Positions 28,203-37,780 of a stretch of DNA of 64,000 bases are shown one piece after another. Where the stretch lies: the NCBI GenBank assembly GCA_963850535.1, contig CAWKMC010000006.1, forward strand, positions 100,389-164,388, given 5' to 3'. The first letter of the stretch is position 1, and the number at the start of each line of letters is the position of its first letter. The notes beneath the pieces were generated by a model. That model was not told where the DNA came from and made no database searches. It was given only the letters and a program-made list of their open reading frames with translations. A program made the position numbers and the translations under genes. This stretch comes from JAMXLO01 sp963850535. Its GTDB lineage: Bacteria; Pseudomonadota; Alphaproteobacteria; Acetobacterales; Acetobacteraceae.

Positions 28203-29083
28203 TCAGTCGTAGAACTCGGGCGCTTTCTTCATCGCCTTGAACGCGTCCGGATCATGTGCCGTGAAGAAGTCGGCCTTTTCCGTCGCCATCTCGTAGCGGA
28301 TCCACTCGTAAGCGCTCAGAATGCCGCTCGGCGAATAGGCCAAGCCGACACTCGGCGGCAGGTTCTTCTCAACGTTCTCTTTGAAGTACACGTTGTCGCC
28401 GGTGAGGATCACAGGTCCTTTGTTCTTCAGCCGCACCACCATCATCTCGCTGCCGGGCGTATGGCCGACCCATCGCTTCACCACGACAGTGACCCGTCGC
28501 CGAACAGGTCCATATCGCCGTTCAGCTGAACCATCTTGACGGCATTTGGCTGGTCGGTCATTGGGGAGCGCAGCGGCAACACATCGCCAATGATGTAGTT
28601 CGCGCCAGTGCCGATCTCTGGCCAGAACGCATTTTGGATCTCGGTCTTCTGTAAGACGATGGTGGAATTCGGGAACTTCGCAAGGTTGCCGCCGTGGTCG
28701 AGATGCAGGTGGCTGACCACGACGTATTTGATGTCGTCGGGCTTGAGACCGATCTTCTGCAGCTGGGCATCCACCGCAACATCGGGTGTGTTCACCGGTT
28801 TCAGCGCCTGGAATGATGCGCCCCAATAGGAGGGGTCAGTGATGATCTTGTCATTGTTGCCCGTGTCGAACAGGACGTTGCCTTTCGGGTGCATCACCAC
28901 GAAGAAGCCCACCGGCACCTGGATCTGCGGTGTCATAGGCGCGCCGTTCTGCAGATAGCCCTTGCCAAGCGTCAGCGCTCCGGAACTGAAGGCGTAAAGC
29001 TTGATATCCTGGGCCTCTGCCGCGCCGCCGAACCAGGCGCCTAACAGGAGAGCGCTGAGTGTTATTGCAATCTTGGGTGCCAT
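28203..29083 (-). CDS. MBL-fold hydrolase, N-acyl homoserine lactonase-like (frameshifted)
   Basis: A secreted metallo-beta-lactamase-fold enzyme. The start at 29083 has a GGAGGAG site and gives a signal peptide (IAITLSALLLGAWFGGAAEA). The zinc motif is SHLHLDHGGN, preceded by VLFDTGNNDKI and followed by GHTPGSEMMVVRL and VILTGDNVYF. This pattern matches the AiiA-like lactonase family, which opens acyl-homoserine lactones. Two frames join near 28492 (FGDG then TVVVKRWVGHT), where a base seems to be missing. Corrected length is about 293 residues. Quorum quenching is a family-based guess. Confidence 0.8.
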
Positions 29084-29353
29084 TCCGGTCTCCTCCCGCG
29101 ATTTCTTCTGCGTATCCGTTGTTCTTCTACGTGTCCGTCGATCGTGCCATGAAACGGCGCGGCGGTCCACCATGCTGACGGCGCTCCGGCAGCAATCATC
29201 AGCATCGCACTCAATGCCTGACGCTTGCCGTTGGCATCCTGGTCGACAGTTCCCCCCGGCTGCTCGACGATGTGCCGCCAAGCCAGCGGACTTGCAACGT
29301 GGGACCAACTGTCAGATTTTTACTGCGACTGCAGGCTCTCCCGGAGAAGAACA

Positions 29354-30170
29354 ATGAACGACGCTCCCGTCATCGCCGAAGCCTCGCCGCTCGACGGCAA
29401 GGCCATAGCCGTGCTGGCGGAACAGCTGAACCAGCTTCTGCATCTGCGCACTTTCCCGATCGGCATGAAGCTGTTCGAGGACCTGGACGTGATGGCCGAC
29501 GTGCCCGGGCTGCGCCGACCGCCGAAAGGGCGCACGTTCTCGACCTGCCAGTTGGTCACCCAGTCGCGCATGGCCGGCTTCACGCTTGGCATTACCACCG
29601 AGAACATTCCGTCGTTTTCGTCCTGCTCCAGCGTCATCGGCCTCGACGCCCCGGATGAGATCTACACCTCGGGACGCAAGATGGAGGGTGTGTGGTTCGA
29701 GAACCGCGAAGCCGCCGCGGCGCATCAGGCCGGCATGCCGCGTGTCTCGCCAGGACGCTACAATGGCCTGGTGGTGTCGCCGCTGCGTACTGCGCGGCTC
29801 GATCCGCCAGATGTCTGCCTGTTCTACGGCAACCCCGCGCAGATGATCCTGTTCATCAATGGGCTGCAGTGGCGCAACTATAAACGCTACGACTTTTCCA
29901 TCACCGGCGAGAGCGCCTGCGCTGAACTCATGGGGGCATGCATTGAAGACGCGCGAGGTGTCGCTATCGATCCCATGCTATGCCGAGCGCCGCTATGGCG
30001 GTGTGGCAGATGACGAGATGCTGATGGCGTGTCCGGCCGCCGATCTGCAACGGGCAGTGATCGGGTTGCAAGGGTTGTCGAAGGCAGGGCTGCGCTATCC
30101 GATCATGCCGTTCGGCCCGCAGGCCGAGCCGGGCGAAGGAATGGCGAAGAGCTACGCCGGCAAGACCTGA
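29354..30170 (+). CDS. DUF169 domain-containing protein (frameshifted)
   Basis: A cytoplasmic protein of about 271 residues with the DUF169 pattern: LHLRTFPIGMKLFEDL, FSTCQLVTQSRMAGFTLGIT, PPDVCLFYGNPAQMILFING, SITGESACA, IPCYAERRYGGVADDEMLMA. Two frames join near 29925, where AA should be A; this restores ACADSWG. The ATG at 29354 has GGAGAAG seven bases upstream. Its 3' end overlaps the convergent racemase gene by 19 bases. The family is often found near acid or aromatic metabolism genes; its reaction is unknown. Confidence 0.82.
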
Positions 30171-30862
30171 GGCACTACACAGGCTTTGCGCAGCGCCGCC
30201 CGCGCCAGCAGCCGTGTCGAATCAAGTGTCGGCAACGGCGAGTTCGCGTCGCTGATGATCAGCGGGATTTCGGTGCAGCCGAGTACGACGGAGTCGCAGC
30301 CGGCGTCGCGTAGGCGTGCGATGACGCGCTGATGGTAGGCAACCGCCTCCGGGGTGAACACGCTGCACACCAGTTCGTCCATGATGATGCGGTTGATTGC
30401 CGCGCGCTCATCTTCATCCGGAAGCACGTAGTCCAAGCCCGTCGCCTTCGCGCGGTCCGGATAGACGCTGCTCTCCACCAGCCAGCGCGTGCCCAATAAC
30501 CCCAGGCGGCGGAAGCCTCGCGCCGCCGCCTCGGCCACCACCACATCCGCGATGTGCAGCCAGGGCAGCAGTGAGCGCGCTTCGATATAGGGCAGCCCCT
30601 GGTGGAACGTGTTGTCGGGGCAGATCAGGAACTCTGCACCGATGGCCGCCAGCTTGTTGGATGAAGCAAGCATCAGCTCGCCGACGCCGCGCCAGTCGCC
30701 GCGATGGACGCACGCCATGTAGTCGGCGAGCGAGTGCGTGTGCATCGACACTTCGGGATGTGCGTGTGTGCCAAGCACTGCGGCACCTTCGGTGCAGATC
30801 GTTCGATAGCACAGCGCGGCGCCCTCGGCCGAGCCGGCAACAATGCCGATATGCGCGGGCAT
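30152..30862 (-). CDS. Aspartate/glutamate racemase family protein
   Basis: A 236-residue member of the Asp/Glu/hydantoin racemase fold. The two catalytic cysteines are visible: the first in FLICPDNTFHQ (CxN pattern) and the second in VVLGCTEIPLII. The glycine-rich start IGIVAGSAEGAALCYRTI and the ending (LARAALRKACVV) are typical. It starts at an ATG that overlaps the amidohydrolase stop by one base (TGATG), so the two are translationally coupled. Substrate could be aspartate, glutamate, or a related acid such as maleate or hydantoin. Confidence 0.85.
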   Translation of the reverse strand: MPAHIGIVAGSAEGAALCYRTICTEGAAVLGTHAHPEVSMHTHSLADYMACVHRGDWRGVGELMLASSNKLAAIGAEFLICPDNTFHQGLPYIEARSLLPWLHIADVVVAEAAARGFRRLGLLGTRWLVESSVYPDRAKATGLDYVLPDEDERAAINRIIMDELVCSVFTPEAVAYHQRVIARLRDAGCDSVVLGCTEIPLIISDANSPLPTLDSTRLLARAALRKACVVPQVLPA

Positions 30863-31819
30863 CAGCCGGCCGGAAAGTCGTAAAGCTTGGCTGGATTATC
30901 CACCAGCACTTTGTGCCGTGCTGCCTCATCCGGCACCCATACCGCCAGCAGATCGAACAGCACGGCATCGTCCGGCTTCTTGTCCGCCGGTTCGCTGGGG
31001 TGTGGCCAGTCGCTGCCCCATACCACGCGCTCCGGCGCGGCCTTCGCGTAGCCCTGTGCCACCGCCAGGCGATCGGCATATTGCGGCGGACCCGATTTGG
31101 TATCGGCGTAGGCGCCAGAGAGCTTGACCCAGGTGTTGCCCTTATCGATCAGTCGCCGGATCAGCTGGTAGGCGGGACCGTTCACGTCAGGTGCATGCGC
31201 CAAATGATCGAATACCAAGCGCCCTGGCACGCGCAGGAACACCTCCTGTGCAGCGACGATCTGATCGGCCGGCATATTGATCTGGCAGTGCCAGCCCATC
31301 AGCTCAATCCGCTTCGCCAGCGGCTCGATCATGTCGATCGTCGTGGCGCCTGGTGGCGCGAGGTTGAAGCGAATGCCGCGCACGCCGGCGTCATGCATCT
31401 GGCGCAATTCCTGGTCGGTGACCGAGGTGTTCACCACGCCCACCATGCGTGCGCGTTCCTTACCGCCAAGCTGCGGCAACAGGGCCAGGTAGTGCGAGTT
31501 GTCCGTGCCATAGGTTGAAGGCAGGATGACCACACAGCGTGTGGTGCCGATCCGATGCTGCCAGGGCATGGTAATCGTCCACTGATGCCGGCGGCGGCTT
31601 CAGCGTGGCGTATGGGGCGATCGGGAAACTCGAATCGTAGATGTGGAAGTGGCAGTCGGTGGCGTTGGCCGGTGCCTTGGTCTTTGGCAATTCGGTGCCC
31701 GCGGACCAGCGCACCTCGGCCTGTTGCGCCTGAACTGCTGACAGCTTCATGGTGCTCGCTGCGGCCGCGGCAAGGACGCCGCGCAACAGGCCGCGACGAG
31801 CTGGCATTAGCGTATTCAT
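30862..31819 (-). CDS. Secreted amidohydrolase, LigI-like TIM-barrel lactonase family (frameshifted)
   Basis: An Amidohydro_2-type metalloenzyme of about 318 residues. The N-terminus has a signal with twin Arg (MPARRGLLRGVLAAAAAST). The barrel starts ATDCHFHIYDSSFPI and continues STYGTDNSHYLALLPQL, GVRGIRFNLAPPG, LVFDHLAHAPDVNG, WVKLSGAY, and RVVWGSDWPHP, with the metal-binding His and final Asp present. Relatives open 2-pyrone-4,6-dicarboxylate. Frames join near 31562, where an extra base in GG follows DDYHAL. It is coupled to the racemase downstream. Confidence 0.85.
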
Positions 31820-31873
31820 CCGTTCCTCCCACTATTGCGCGCGACGACACGCTGTTCCGGCAGCCTGTTGTCG

Positions 31874-32101
31874 TCAATACGTTGGTTGCGGATGCACGGA
31901 GCTAATCGCCGGCGACTTCACCGCTGCTGTAGAGACAACGAGCAGCTTGCCAGACTTCAACACGCCTGTGTGCTCCCATGCTGGCGGACCCGCAATCGTC
32001 ATGGCAGCGCGAATCGCTGCCGCCAAATTCGGGACCTCGATATGTTTGCCTCGGGTGATCTTCCCGTCGTTATTCAGGCAGTAATAGCGATACTCTGGCA
32101 T
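31874..32101 (-). CDS. Small conserved hypothetical protein
   Basis: A 75-residue protein starting MPEYRYYCLNNDGKITRGKH. It resembles the small alphaproteobacterial proteins that begin with MPEYR.YCL and contain a short alpha/beta unit (IEVPNLAAAIRAAMTI). The ATG at 32101 has a GAGAGGAG site in the correct place. The tail after about residue 50 is less typical and could result from a frameshift. Function unknown. The bases between 32102 and 32326 hold nothing I recognise. Confidence 0.65.
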   Translation of the reverse strand: MPEYRYYCLNNDGKITRGKHIEVPNLAAAIRAAMTIAGPPAWEHTGVLKSGKLLVVSTAAVKSPAISSVHPQPTY

Positions 32102-32326
32102 GGTAGCTCTCCTCTCAAGTTATTCACCTGCTGCATGCTCGAGCTAGAATCGCCAGACCGCCGCATCGTGAGACGCGACGCGAGCGAAACAATTCAACAC
32201 AATGCGGCAGCTTTTTGGAAAGGGACTTCACGAATTATCGTGCGAACGGGTTCGTGGAGCTTCCAGATCAAATATTTGAGGTGATGAGCTGGGCAGAACG
32301 GGGAACGGTGATACCACCGCACGGGG

Positions 32327-33337
32327 TTACAGCAGTTCGGTCAGACCAATTCGGCGGTGTCCGTTTCGTCCGATCATCGTGCCGGCGGCCACCAGCGCGT
32401 CGAGAACCGCTTCCTGCGTTGCCTCAGCAGTCGCCTGGAACAGCCGGTCGATACGGCTTTCCGCCAGCACACGCTGATCGAGCAGGTCTCGGTCGGCATC
32501 GTGTGGCACGCGGTGCGCGGTGCTGAACGCCAGCGCGATGTCGCCACTGCCGTTGCCCCAGAACGAGCCGCACCACGCCAGCCCAACGCCGGCGCGGCGC
32601 GCAACGCGGCCGAGCTGGCGATGGTCCAACGGGACATCGGTTCCAACCACGATGATGCACGAGCCTGCCTCGCCGGCAGGATCCGACTCCGGGTCTATCT
32701 GCCGCCCGTCCGGCAATCGCAGATCGCCCGCGCGGCCAAAATTGGCCAGCACGACGACACCGACGTGGTAAGGCTGCCTGTCGAAGTGCAACCCACGCGA
32801 CGCAGTTCCGATGCCGCCTTTCAGCCCAAAGCAGCTCATTCCCGTGCCAGCGCCGACCGAGCCGACGGCGAATTCCTCAGCTGCCAATTCGATCGCCGTA
32901 TTCGCATATGCCTCGGTGACCGCCCTCGCCTGAATGTCGTTCAGGTAGCCGTCGTTGCACTCAAGCACCACGGGATTCACGGTCGAGATCTGGCGACCGA
33001 TTTCGGGATTGCTGGTGATGGCGCGGCGGATCAATGCATTCGAGCAGGTGCCAACGGCAAAAGTGTTGGTCAGCAGTATTGGTGTCTCCAGCGTGCCGAG
33101 TTCGTTCAGCTGCATCAGACCGGTGCTTTTGCCGAAGCCATTCAGCACGTACGCAGAAGCAACAACTTTGTCGCGGAACAGATCCCCATCATGCGGCAGA
33201 ACTGCCGTGACGCCGGTACGGATATCGCCCTCGGCCAAGGTCGCATGACCGACAGCGACGCCAGGAACGTCGGCGATGGTGTTGTGCTCACCCAAAGGGA
33301 GCGAACCGCAAGACAGTCCAGCTTCACGTGCTCGCAT
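32327..33337 (-). CDS. P1 family peptidase (DmpA/aminopeptidase-like)
   Basis: An N-terminal-nucleophile peptidase of about 336 residues that self-cleaves into two chains. The family start GLSCGSLPLGEHNTIADVPG, the segment VLNGFGKSTGLMQLNELG, and VGAGTGMSCFGLKGGIGTAS are present. The likely cleavage site is Gly-Ser in EAGSCIIVVGTDVPL, giving a new Ser N-terminus. The start at 33337 follows AGGAGT; an ATG nine codons upstream lacks such a site. Members cleave D- or beta-aminoacyl peptides or amides. It diverges from the GlcG-like gene. Confidence 0.88.
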   Translation of the reverse strand: MRAREAGLSCGSLPLGEHNTIADVPGVAVGHATLAEGDIRTGVTAVLPHDGDLFRDKVVASAYVLNGFGKSTGLMQLNELGTLETPILLTNTFAVGTCSNALIRRAITSNPEIGRQISTVNPVVLECNDGYLNDIQARAVTEAYANTAIELAAEEFAVGSVGAGTGMSCFGLKGGIGTASRGLHFDRQPYHVGVVVLANFGRAGDLRLPDGRQIDPESDPAGEAGSCIIVVGTDVPLDHRQLGRVARRAGVGLAWCGSFWGNGSGDIALAFSTAHRVPHDADRDLLDQRVLAESRIDRLFQATAEATQEAVLDALVAAGTMIGRNGHRRIGLTELL

Positions 33338-33425
33338 GCTCACTCCTGGCAAACGTCGCGCCATCAGCTTATGACGATTTCCAACCCAGCGGCCAACCAA
33401 GGGCAACCACACGGGAGAGAAACAG

Positions 33426-33949
33426 ATGCGCGGGCACATTCTGTCGTCGATACTCATTGGCGCGACCGTGTTTTTCAGCGGCAGTCTTCAGGCCCAGCAG
33501 CGCCGAACCTCGATGCCATCCCCGAGAAGATGCCGTTCAGCACGCCTTACGGTGCGGCGAGAGGAGCAGAGCGTGCGCAGTCGTTGATCCAGGCCGCTGT
33601 GGCCGAAGCAAGCAAAAAGGGTTGGCCGATGGACATCGCCGTTGTCGATTCCGGTGGCAATCTCGTTGCCTTCCTGCGTATGGACGGCGCGTTGCTCGGG
33701 TCGATTGCCGTTGCACAGCACAAGGCGCGTGCCGCGGTCAAGTATCGCCGTCCGACCAAGGCTTTCGAAGACGCGGTACAGAAGTCCGACTTGAAGTACC
33801 TCCTGAGCCTCGACGATGTGGTCGCCTCGCGCGGCGGCATCCCGCTGATCGAGGACGGTAAGATCGTCGGTGCAATCGGCTGCTCCAGTGGCACGGGATC
33901 GCAGGACGAGGCCATCTGCACCGCTGCGGCAGCGCTCATCAACAAATAG
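33426..33949 (+). CDS. GlcG/HbpS-family heme-binding-like protein (frameshifted)
   Basis: A predicted exported GlcG/HbpS fold protein of about 174 residues. The start at 33426 has GGGAGAG and yields a signal peptide (ILSSILIGATVFFSGSLQAQ). The rest is read in another frame: TPYGAARGAERAQSLIQAAV, WPMDIAVVDSGGNLVAFLRM, DGALLGSIAVAQHKARAAVK, GGIPLIEDGKIVGAIGCSSG. A missing base near 33497 (restoring AQAAPNLD) would join them. Family members bind heme or act as small-ligand proteins in catabolic clusters; here it sits before mmsA. Confidence 0.8.
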
Positions 33950-34028
33950 CCGCGACACATTGCCAACGGGCGCATTGCCGCTGGCACCGCTTTGGTCCTA
34001 ACTCCGCCCACCACCAGAGGAGGCAGCC

Positions 34029-35525
34029 ATGCAGGAGATCGGCCATTTCATCGCGGGCAAGCGGGTCGCCGGCAGCAGTGGCCGGTTCGGCGAGGTGTTC
34101 AATCCTGCCGCCGGCGAGATTTCGGGGCGCGTCGCCCTTGCTGACGCGACCGAGGTGGACAAGGTGGTTGCCGCGGCGGCGGCTGCCTGGCCGGCCTGGG
34201 CCACGACCCCGCCCCTGCGTCGCGCCCGCGTCATGTTCAAATTGAAGGAACTGCTGGAGCGCGACCGCAAGGAAATCTCCGCCATCATCACGGCGGAACA
34301 CGGGAAGGTGCTGTCGGACGCTGATGGCGAAGTGCAGCGTGGGCTGGAGGTGGTCGAGTTCGCCTGCGGCATTCCGCATCTGCTGAAAGGCGAGTTCACC
34401 GAGGCGGTCGGCACCGGCATCGATGCCTGGTCGATCCGCCAGCCACTCGGTGTGGTGGCGGGTATCACGCCGTTCAACTTCCCGCTGATGGTGCCGCTGT
34501 GGATGATCCCGGTGGCGCTCGCCTGCGGCAATTGCTTCATCCTGAAGCCATCCGAGAAGGATCCATCCGCCTCACTGAAGCTCGCGGAGCTATTGAAGGA
34601 GGCCGGTGTGCCGGACGGCGTGTTCAATGTCGTGCAGGGTGCGCGCGAGGCCGTGGAGGCGATCCTAGCGCACCCCGACATTGCCGCGATCAGCTTCGTC
34701 GGTTCCACTGCCATCGCCGAGACGATCTATCGGGGCGGCACGTCGCACGGCAAGCGCGTGCAGGCACTCGGAGGGGCAAAGAACCACCTGGTGGTGATGC
34801 CAGACGCCGATATCGACGATGCAGTAGATGCATTGATGGGATCCGCCTATGGCGCAGCGGGTGAGCGCTGCATGGCGGTTTCGGTCGCAGTGGCGGTCGG
34901 TTCAGCAGGCGACCGCCTGGTGCAAAAACTGGAGCCGCGCGTGCGTGCGCTGAAGATCGGCCCGGGCACCGATGCCGAGGCCGAGATGGGTCCGTTGGTC
35001 ACCCGCGAACACCGCGAGAAGGTGAAGGGCTACATCGACCTTGGTATCAAGGAGGGTGGCAAGCTGGTGGTCGACGGCCGCGGCCTGTCGCTGCAGGGCT
35101 ACGAGAATGGCTTTTTTCTCGGCGGCTCGCTGTTCGACCACGTCGGTACAGACATGCGTATCTACAAAGAGGAGATCTTCGGTCCCGTGCTTGGCGTCGT
35201 ACGCACGCCGGATCTGGCCGGTGCGGTGCGCATGGTGAACGCGCACGAATACGGGAACGGTGTTGCGATCTTCACTTCGGATGGCGGTGCGGCGCGCGAC
35301 TTCGCCGCGGGCATTAACATCGGCATGGTCGGCGTGAACGTACCGATCCCGGTGCCGATGGCATTCCACTCGTTCGGCGGGTGGAAGCACTCGCTGTTCG
35401 GCGACCATCACATCTACGGCCCGGAAGGCGTGCGCTTCTACACACGCTACAAGGCAATCACCCAACGCTGGCCGACGGGGGCGCGCCGCGGCGCGGAATA
35501 TGTCATGCCGACGCTGGGCAGATAG
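34029..35525 (+). CDS. mmsA: Methylmalonate-semialdehyde dehydrogenase (CoA-acylating)
   Basis: Oxidises methylmalonate semialdehyde or malonate semialdehyde with NAD and CoA, to propionyl- or acetyl-CoA, in valine and inositol breakdown. The 498-residue protein has the ALDH frame (GVVAGITPFNFPLMVPLW, ISFVGSTAIAETIYRGG) and the MmsA-specific catalytic segment GAAGERCMAVSVAV with Cys near residue 281. The C-terminal YTRYKAITQRWP is also characteristic. A strong AGGAGG site precedes the ATG. An MFS transporter follows after 17 bases, likely in the same operon. Confidence 0.93.
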   Translation: MQEIGHFIAGKRVAGSSGRFGEVFNPAAGEISGRVALADATEVDKVVAAAAAAWPAWATTPPLRRARVMFKLKELLERDRKEISAIITAEHGKVLSDADGEVQRGLEVVEFACGIPHLLKGEFTEAVGTGIDAWSIRQPLGVVAGITPFNFPLMVPLWMIPVALACGNCFILKPSEKDPSASLKLAELLKEAGVPDGVFNVVQGAREAVEAILAHPDIAAISFVGSTAIAETIYRGGTSHGKRVQALGGAKNHLVVMPDADIDDAVDALMGSAYGAAGERCMAVSVAVAVGSAGDRLVQKLEPRVRALKIGPGTDAEAEMGPLVTREHREKVKGYIDLGIKEGGKLVVDGRGLSLQGYENGFFLGGSLFDHVGTDMRIYKEEIFGPVLGVVRTPDLAGAVRMVNAHEYGNGVAIFTSDGGAARDFAAGINIGMVGVNVPIPVPMAFHSFGGWKHSLFGDHHIYGPEGVRFYTRYKAITQRWPTGARRGAEYVMPTLGR

Positions 35526-35542
35526 CAAAGGAGACGCGGCCT

Positions 35543-36905
35543 ATGAGCGGCGTGCAGGCCGCGGTCGCTCCACCACGCGCGCCGTTCACGCTCCTTGCGA
35601 GCTGCCTGAGCATGCTGGCACTCGGCGTGAACGGCACCGCCATCATGGCGGCATTGCCGACCGTGCGCCACGACCTGGGGCTCAACCCGGCGCAGGTCGA
35701 GTGGGCAATCAACGCTTATCTCGTCGTATCAGCCGCCTGCATCATTCCGGGCGGCAAGGCCTGCGACTGGCTCGGAGCACGCCTCGTTTCCGTCGTCGGT
35801 CTCGCGTTGTTTGCGTTCGCCTCGGTGATCGTCGCGACGGGACAAGTCCCCGCCGCGATACTGGCCGGCCGCGCGCTGCAAGGCCTTGCCGCCGCACTGG
35901 CGGTACCGGGCACGCTGGCTGTCGTCAGCGAAGTCCAGTTCGCTCGAACGCCGTGCCTCAGCGATCAGCGCCTGGGCGGGCTTCGTGATGCTCGGCTTCA
36001 GCCTCGGTCCGCTGATCGGCGGAACACTGACCCACTACCTCGACTGGCGCGTCATCTTTTGGGCGAGCGGTGGCAGCATGCTTGTCGCCGCCACAGGATT
36101 TGCGGGCATGGGGCCGGCTGCGACGGCGCGTAGCAGGGCTGGCAGGCACTTCGATGCGGCTGGCTTCGCGTTGTTGGCGATCGGCATGACCGCGCTGGTA
36201 TCGACGCTGCACGCGCTGCCGACCACGACAAGTGTTCCCGAGCACTTTCTCGGCCTGGCCGGGGTGGCGGTCGTCGCCTTCGTGATGCTCCTCAGGCACG
36301 AGCGCCGCGCGAAGGGTCCGCTCATCGACCTGGGCCTGCTCAGGCAGACGACCTTCGTCCGCGCTGTTGCCCTGGGCTCGATCGCCATGTCCTGCATCCT
36401 GGCTCTGCTGCTGTTCTACAATCTATACGCACAGAGCCCGGTGGGGCTGAGGTTGACGCCGGTCGGCGCCGGTCTCTCGCTGCTGCCTATGAGCGGCGGG
36501 CTCCTGCTTTTCGCGTTCTCCGCGCCCTGGCTCGTCCGGCGGTTCGGCGCGCGCAGGACCCTTACCGCCGGCAATTTGCTGATTGCGGCCGCGGGCACGC
36601 TCATCGCGGCTGCCGCGGTGCTCAAGCTTTGGATCCCACTGACCATCGGTCTCTTCGCCATCGGCGTTGGCTTGGCCGTGCCTTATGCAACGGCACCCAA
36701 GCTTGCACTGGCGACGCTGCCGGGCAGTCAGGCGGGGGCGGGCTCCGGCATTATCAATGCCTGTACTTTTCTGGGCGGCAGCATCGGCGTGGCAGCCGGC
36801 GCCGTCGCTTTCGCCTTGGGCGGCCTGCCCGGAGCGATGGCGATGATCGTGGCGCTTGCGCTGGTCGGAGCAGTGCTGTGCCGGGGACTTGCAAGGGAAC
36901 TATGA
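35543..36905 (+). CDS. MFS transporter, DHA2-like (frameshifted)
   Basis: A drug/metabolite efflux permease of about 453 residues with 14 predicted membrane helices. The start MSGVQAAVAPPRAPFTLLAS has GGAG upstream. Family motifs are LPTVRHDLGLNPAQVEWAIN, the motif-A region GGKACDWLGARLVSVVGL, and later FVMLGFSLGPLIGGTLTHYL. Frames join near 35939, where an extra T follows SEVQ; removing it restores SLERRASAISAWAGF. The 3' end touches the convergent ogt gene. Substrate unknown. Confidence 0.85.
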
Positions 36906-37478
36906 ACCCTGGCGCGGCCGCATCGCGAGCGGGAGACCGTCGAACAGCGTTGGCGCCTCGCCTACCTGCGCGCCCTCGATCTCCAGCAGCCGCAACTTCG
37001 TTACGACGCCACCGGCGGCGGAGAACCCACCGATCTTGCCGCCTGCGGCCAGCACGCGATGGCACGGCACGATGATCGGGAACGGGTTCCGCGCCATTGC
37101 CTCGCCGACATCCCGAGCATCACCGCCGTCGCCGAGGCGCGCGGCAATCTCGCCGTAGCTGAGCGTGGCACCAACGGGAATGTTGCGTGCAACGGCATAG
37201 ATATCGCGACGCTGCGGTGGGATGTCGCTCATGTCCAGCGCGACCGTGGTGAGATCGGCGCCTTCGCCGCTCAGCACCCGGGTCATGCGTTCAATCGCCT
37301 GGCGAATCGGTGGCGGAGGTGCCGCTTCGTATGCTTCTGGGTAGCGCCGCCGGAGTCGCGCGCGGGTGCCGTTCTCGCCGCGCTCCGGCAGTTGCACCCC
37401 TGCGACGCCGCAGGTGTTCCAGACTATCCCGCACCAGCCGACGGGTGTTTCGAACAGCGCGAAGCTTTGGGCTGACAT
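36900..37478 (-). CDS. ogt: Methylated-DNA--protein-cysteine methyltransferase
   Basis: Repairs O6-methylguanine by transferring the methyl group to its own cysteine. The 192-residue protein has the Ada/Ogt C-terminal domain: NIPVGATLSYGEIAARLGD, then the acceptor motif NPFPIIVPCHRVLAAGGKIG. The start ATG at 37478 (MSAQSFALFETPVGWCG) gives the normal length; a longer upstream reading crosses the SRP RNA gene and is rejected. It diverges from the SRP RNA/dnaX cluster. Confidence 0.9.
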   Translation of the reverse strand: MSAQSFALFETPVGWCGIVWNTCGVAGVQLPERGENGTRARLRRRYPEAYEAAPPPPIRQAIERMTRVLSGEGADLTTVALDMSDIPPQRRDIYAVARNIPVGATLSYGEIAARLGDGGDARDVGEAMARNPFPIIVPCHRVLAAGGKIGGFSAAGGVVTKLRLLEIEGAQVGEAPTLFDGLPLAMRPRQGS

Positions 37479-37626
37479 GTCACCGACGCTAGCAGGTTTG
37501 CGGCGATTCCGCCTCCCGGGCATTGCTCGGTCTATGCCGAACCAACATTGCGACGCCACCGGGGGTCCATCTGCGACCATCGAGCCACTCGCCTTGTTCC
37601 CATTCGCCGGAAGCATGATATTCAGA

Positions 37627-37735
37627 ACCGGGAGGTCGGCGGCGGACGGGCACCTCGCCAACCCGGTCAGGTCCGGAAGGAAGCAGCCGCAACGAGTTTC
37701 CGCTCGGGTCGTTTGTCCGGCCTCCCACCGGTTCG
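37627..37735 (+). ncRNA. ffs: Signal recognition particle RNA, small bacterial type (4.5S)
   Basis: The universally conserved SRP domain IV core is present: GGTCAGGTCCGGAAGGAAGC at about 37665-37684, with the GGAA tetraloop and the asymmetric internal loop that binds Ffh. The ends pair (GGAGGTCGG at 37631 with CCGGCCTCC at 37718). Length is about 105 bases. The position just upstream of dnaX is the usual one in alphaproteobacteria. Exact ends are estimated from pairing. It fills most of the gap between ogt and dnaX. Confidence 0.9.
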
Positions 37736-37780
37736 CACACATTAGCCAGGGGGCCGCCGCGGCGGCTGAATCCGCCCCGC

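Noticed and set aside
32357..33425. Long plus-strand frame ahead of the GlcG-like gene
   Set aside because: Its first 350 codons are antisense to the P1 peptidase and only the end belongs to the GlcG-like protein. The real start is the signal peptide ATG at 33426 with its own ribosome site.
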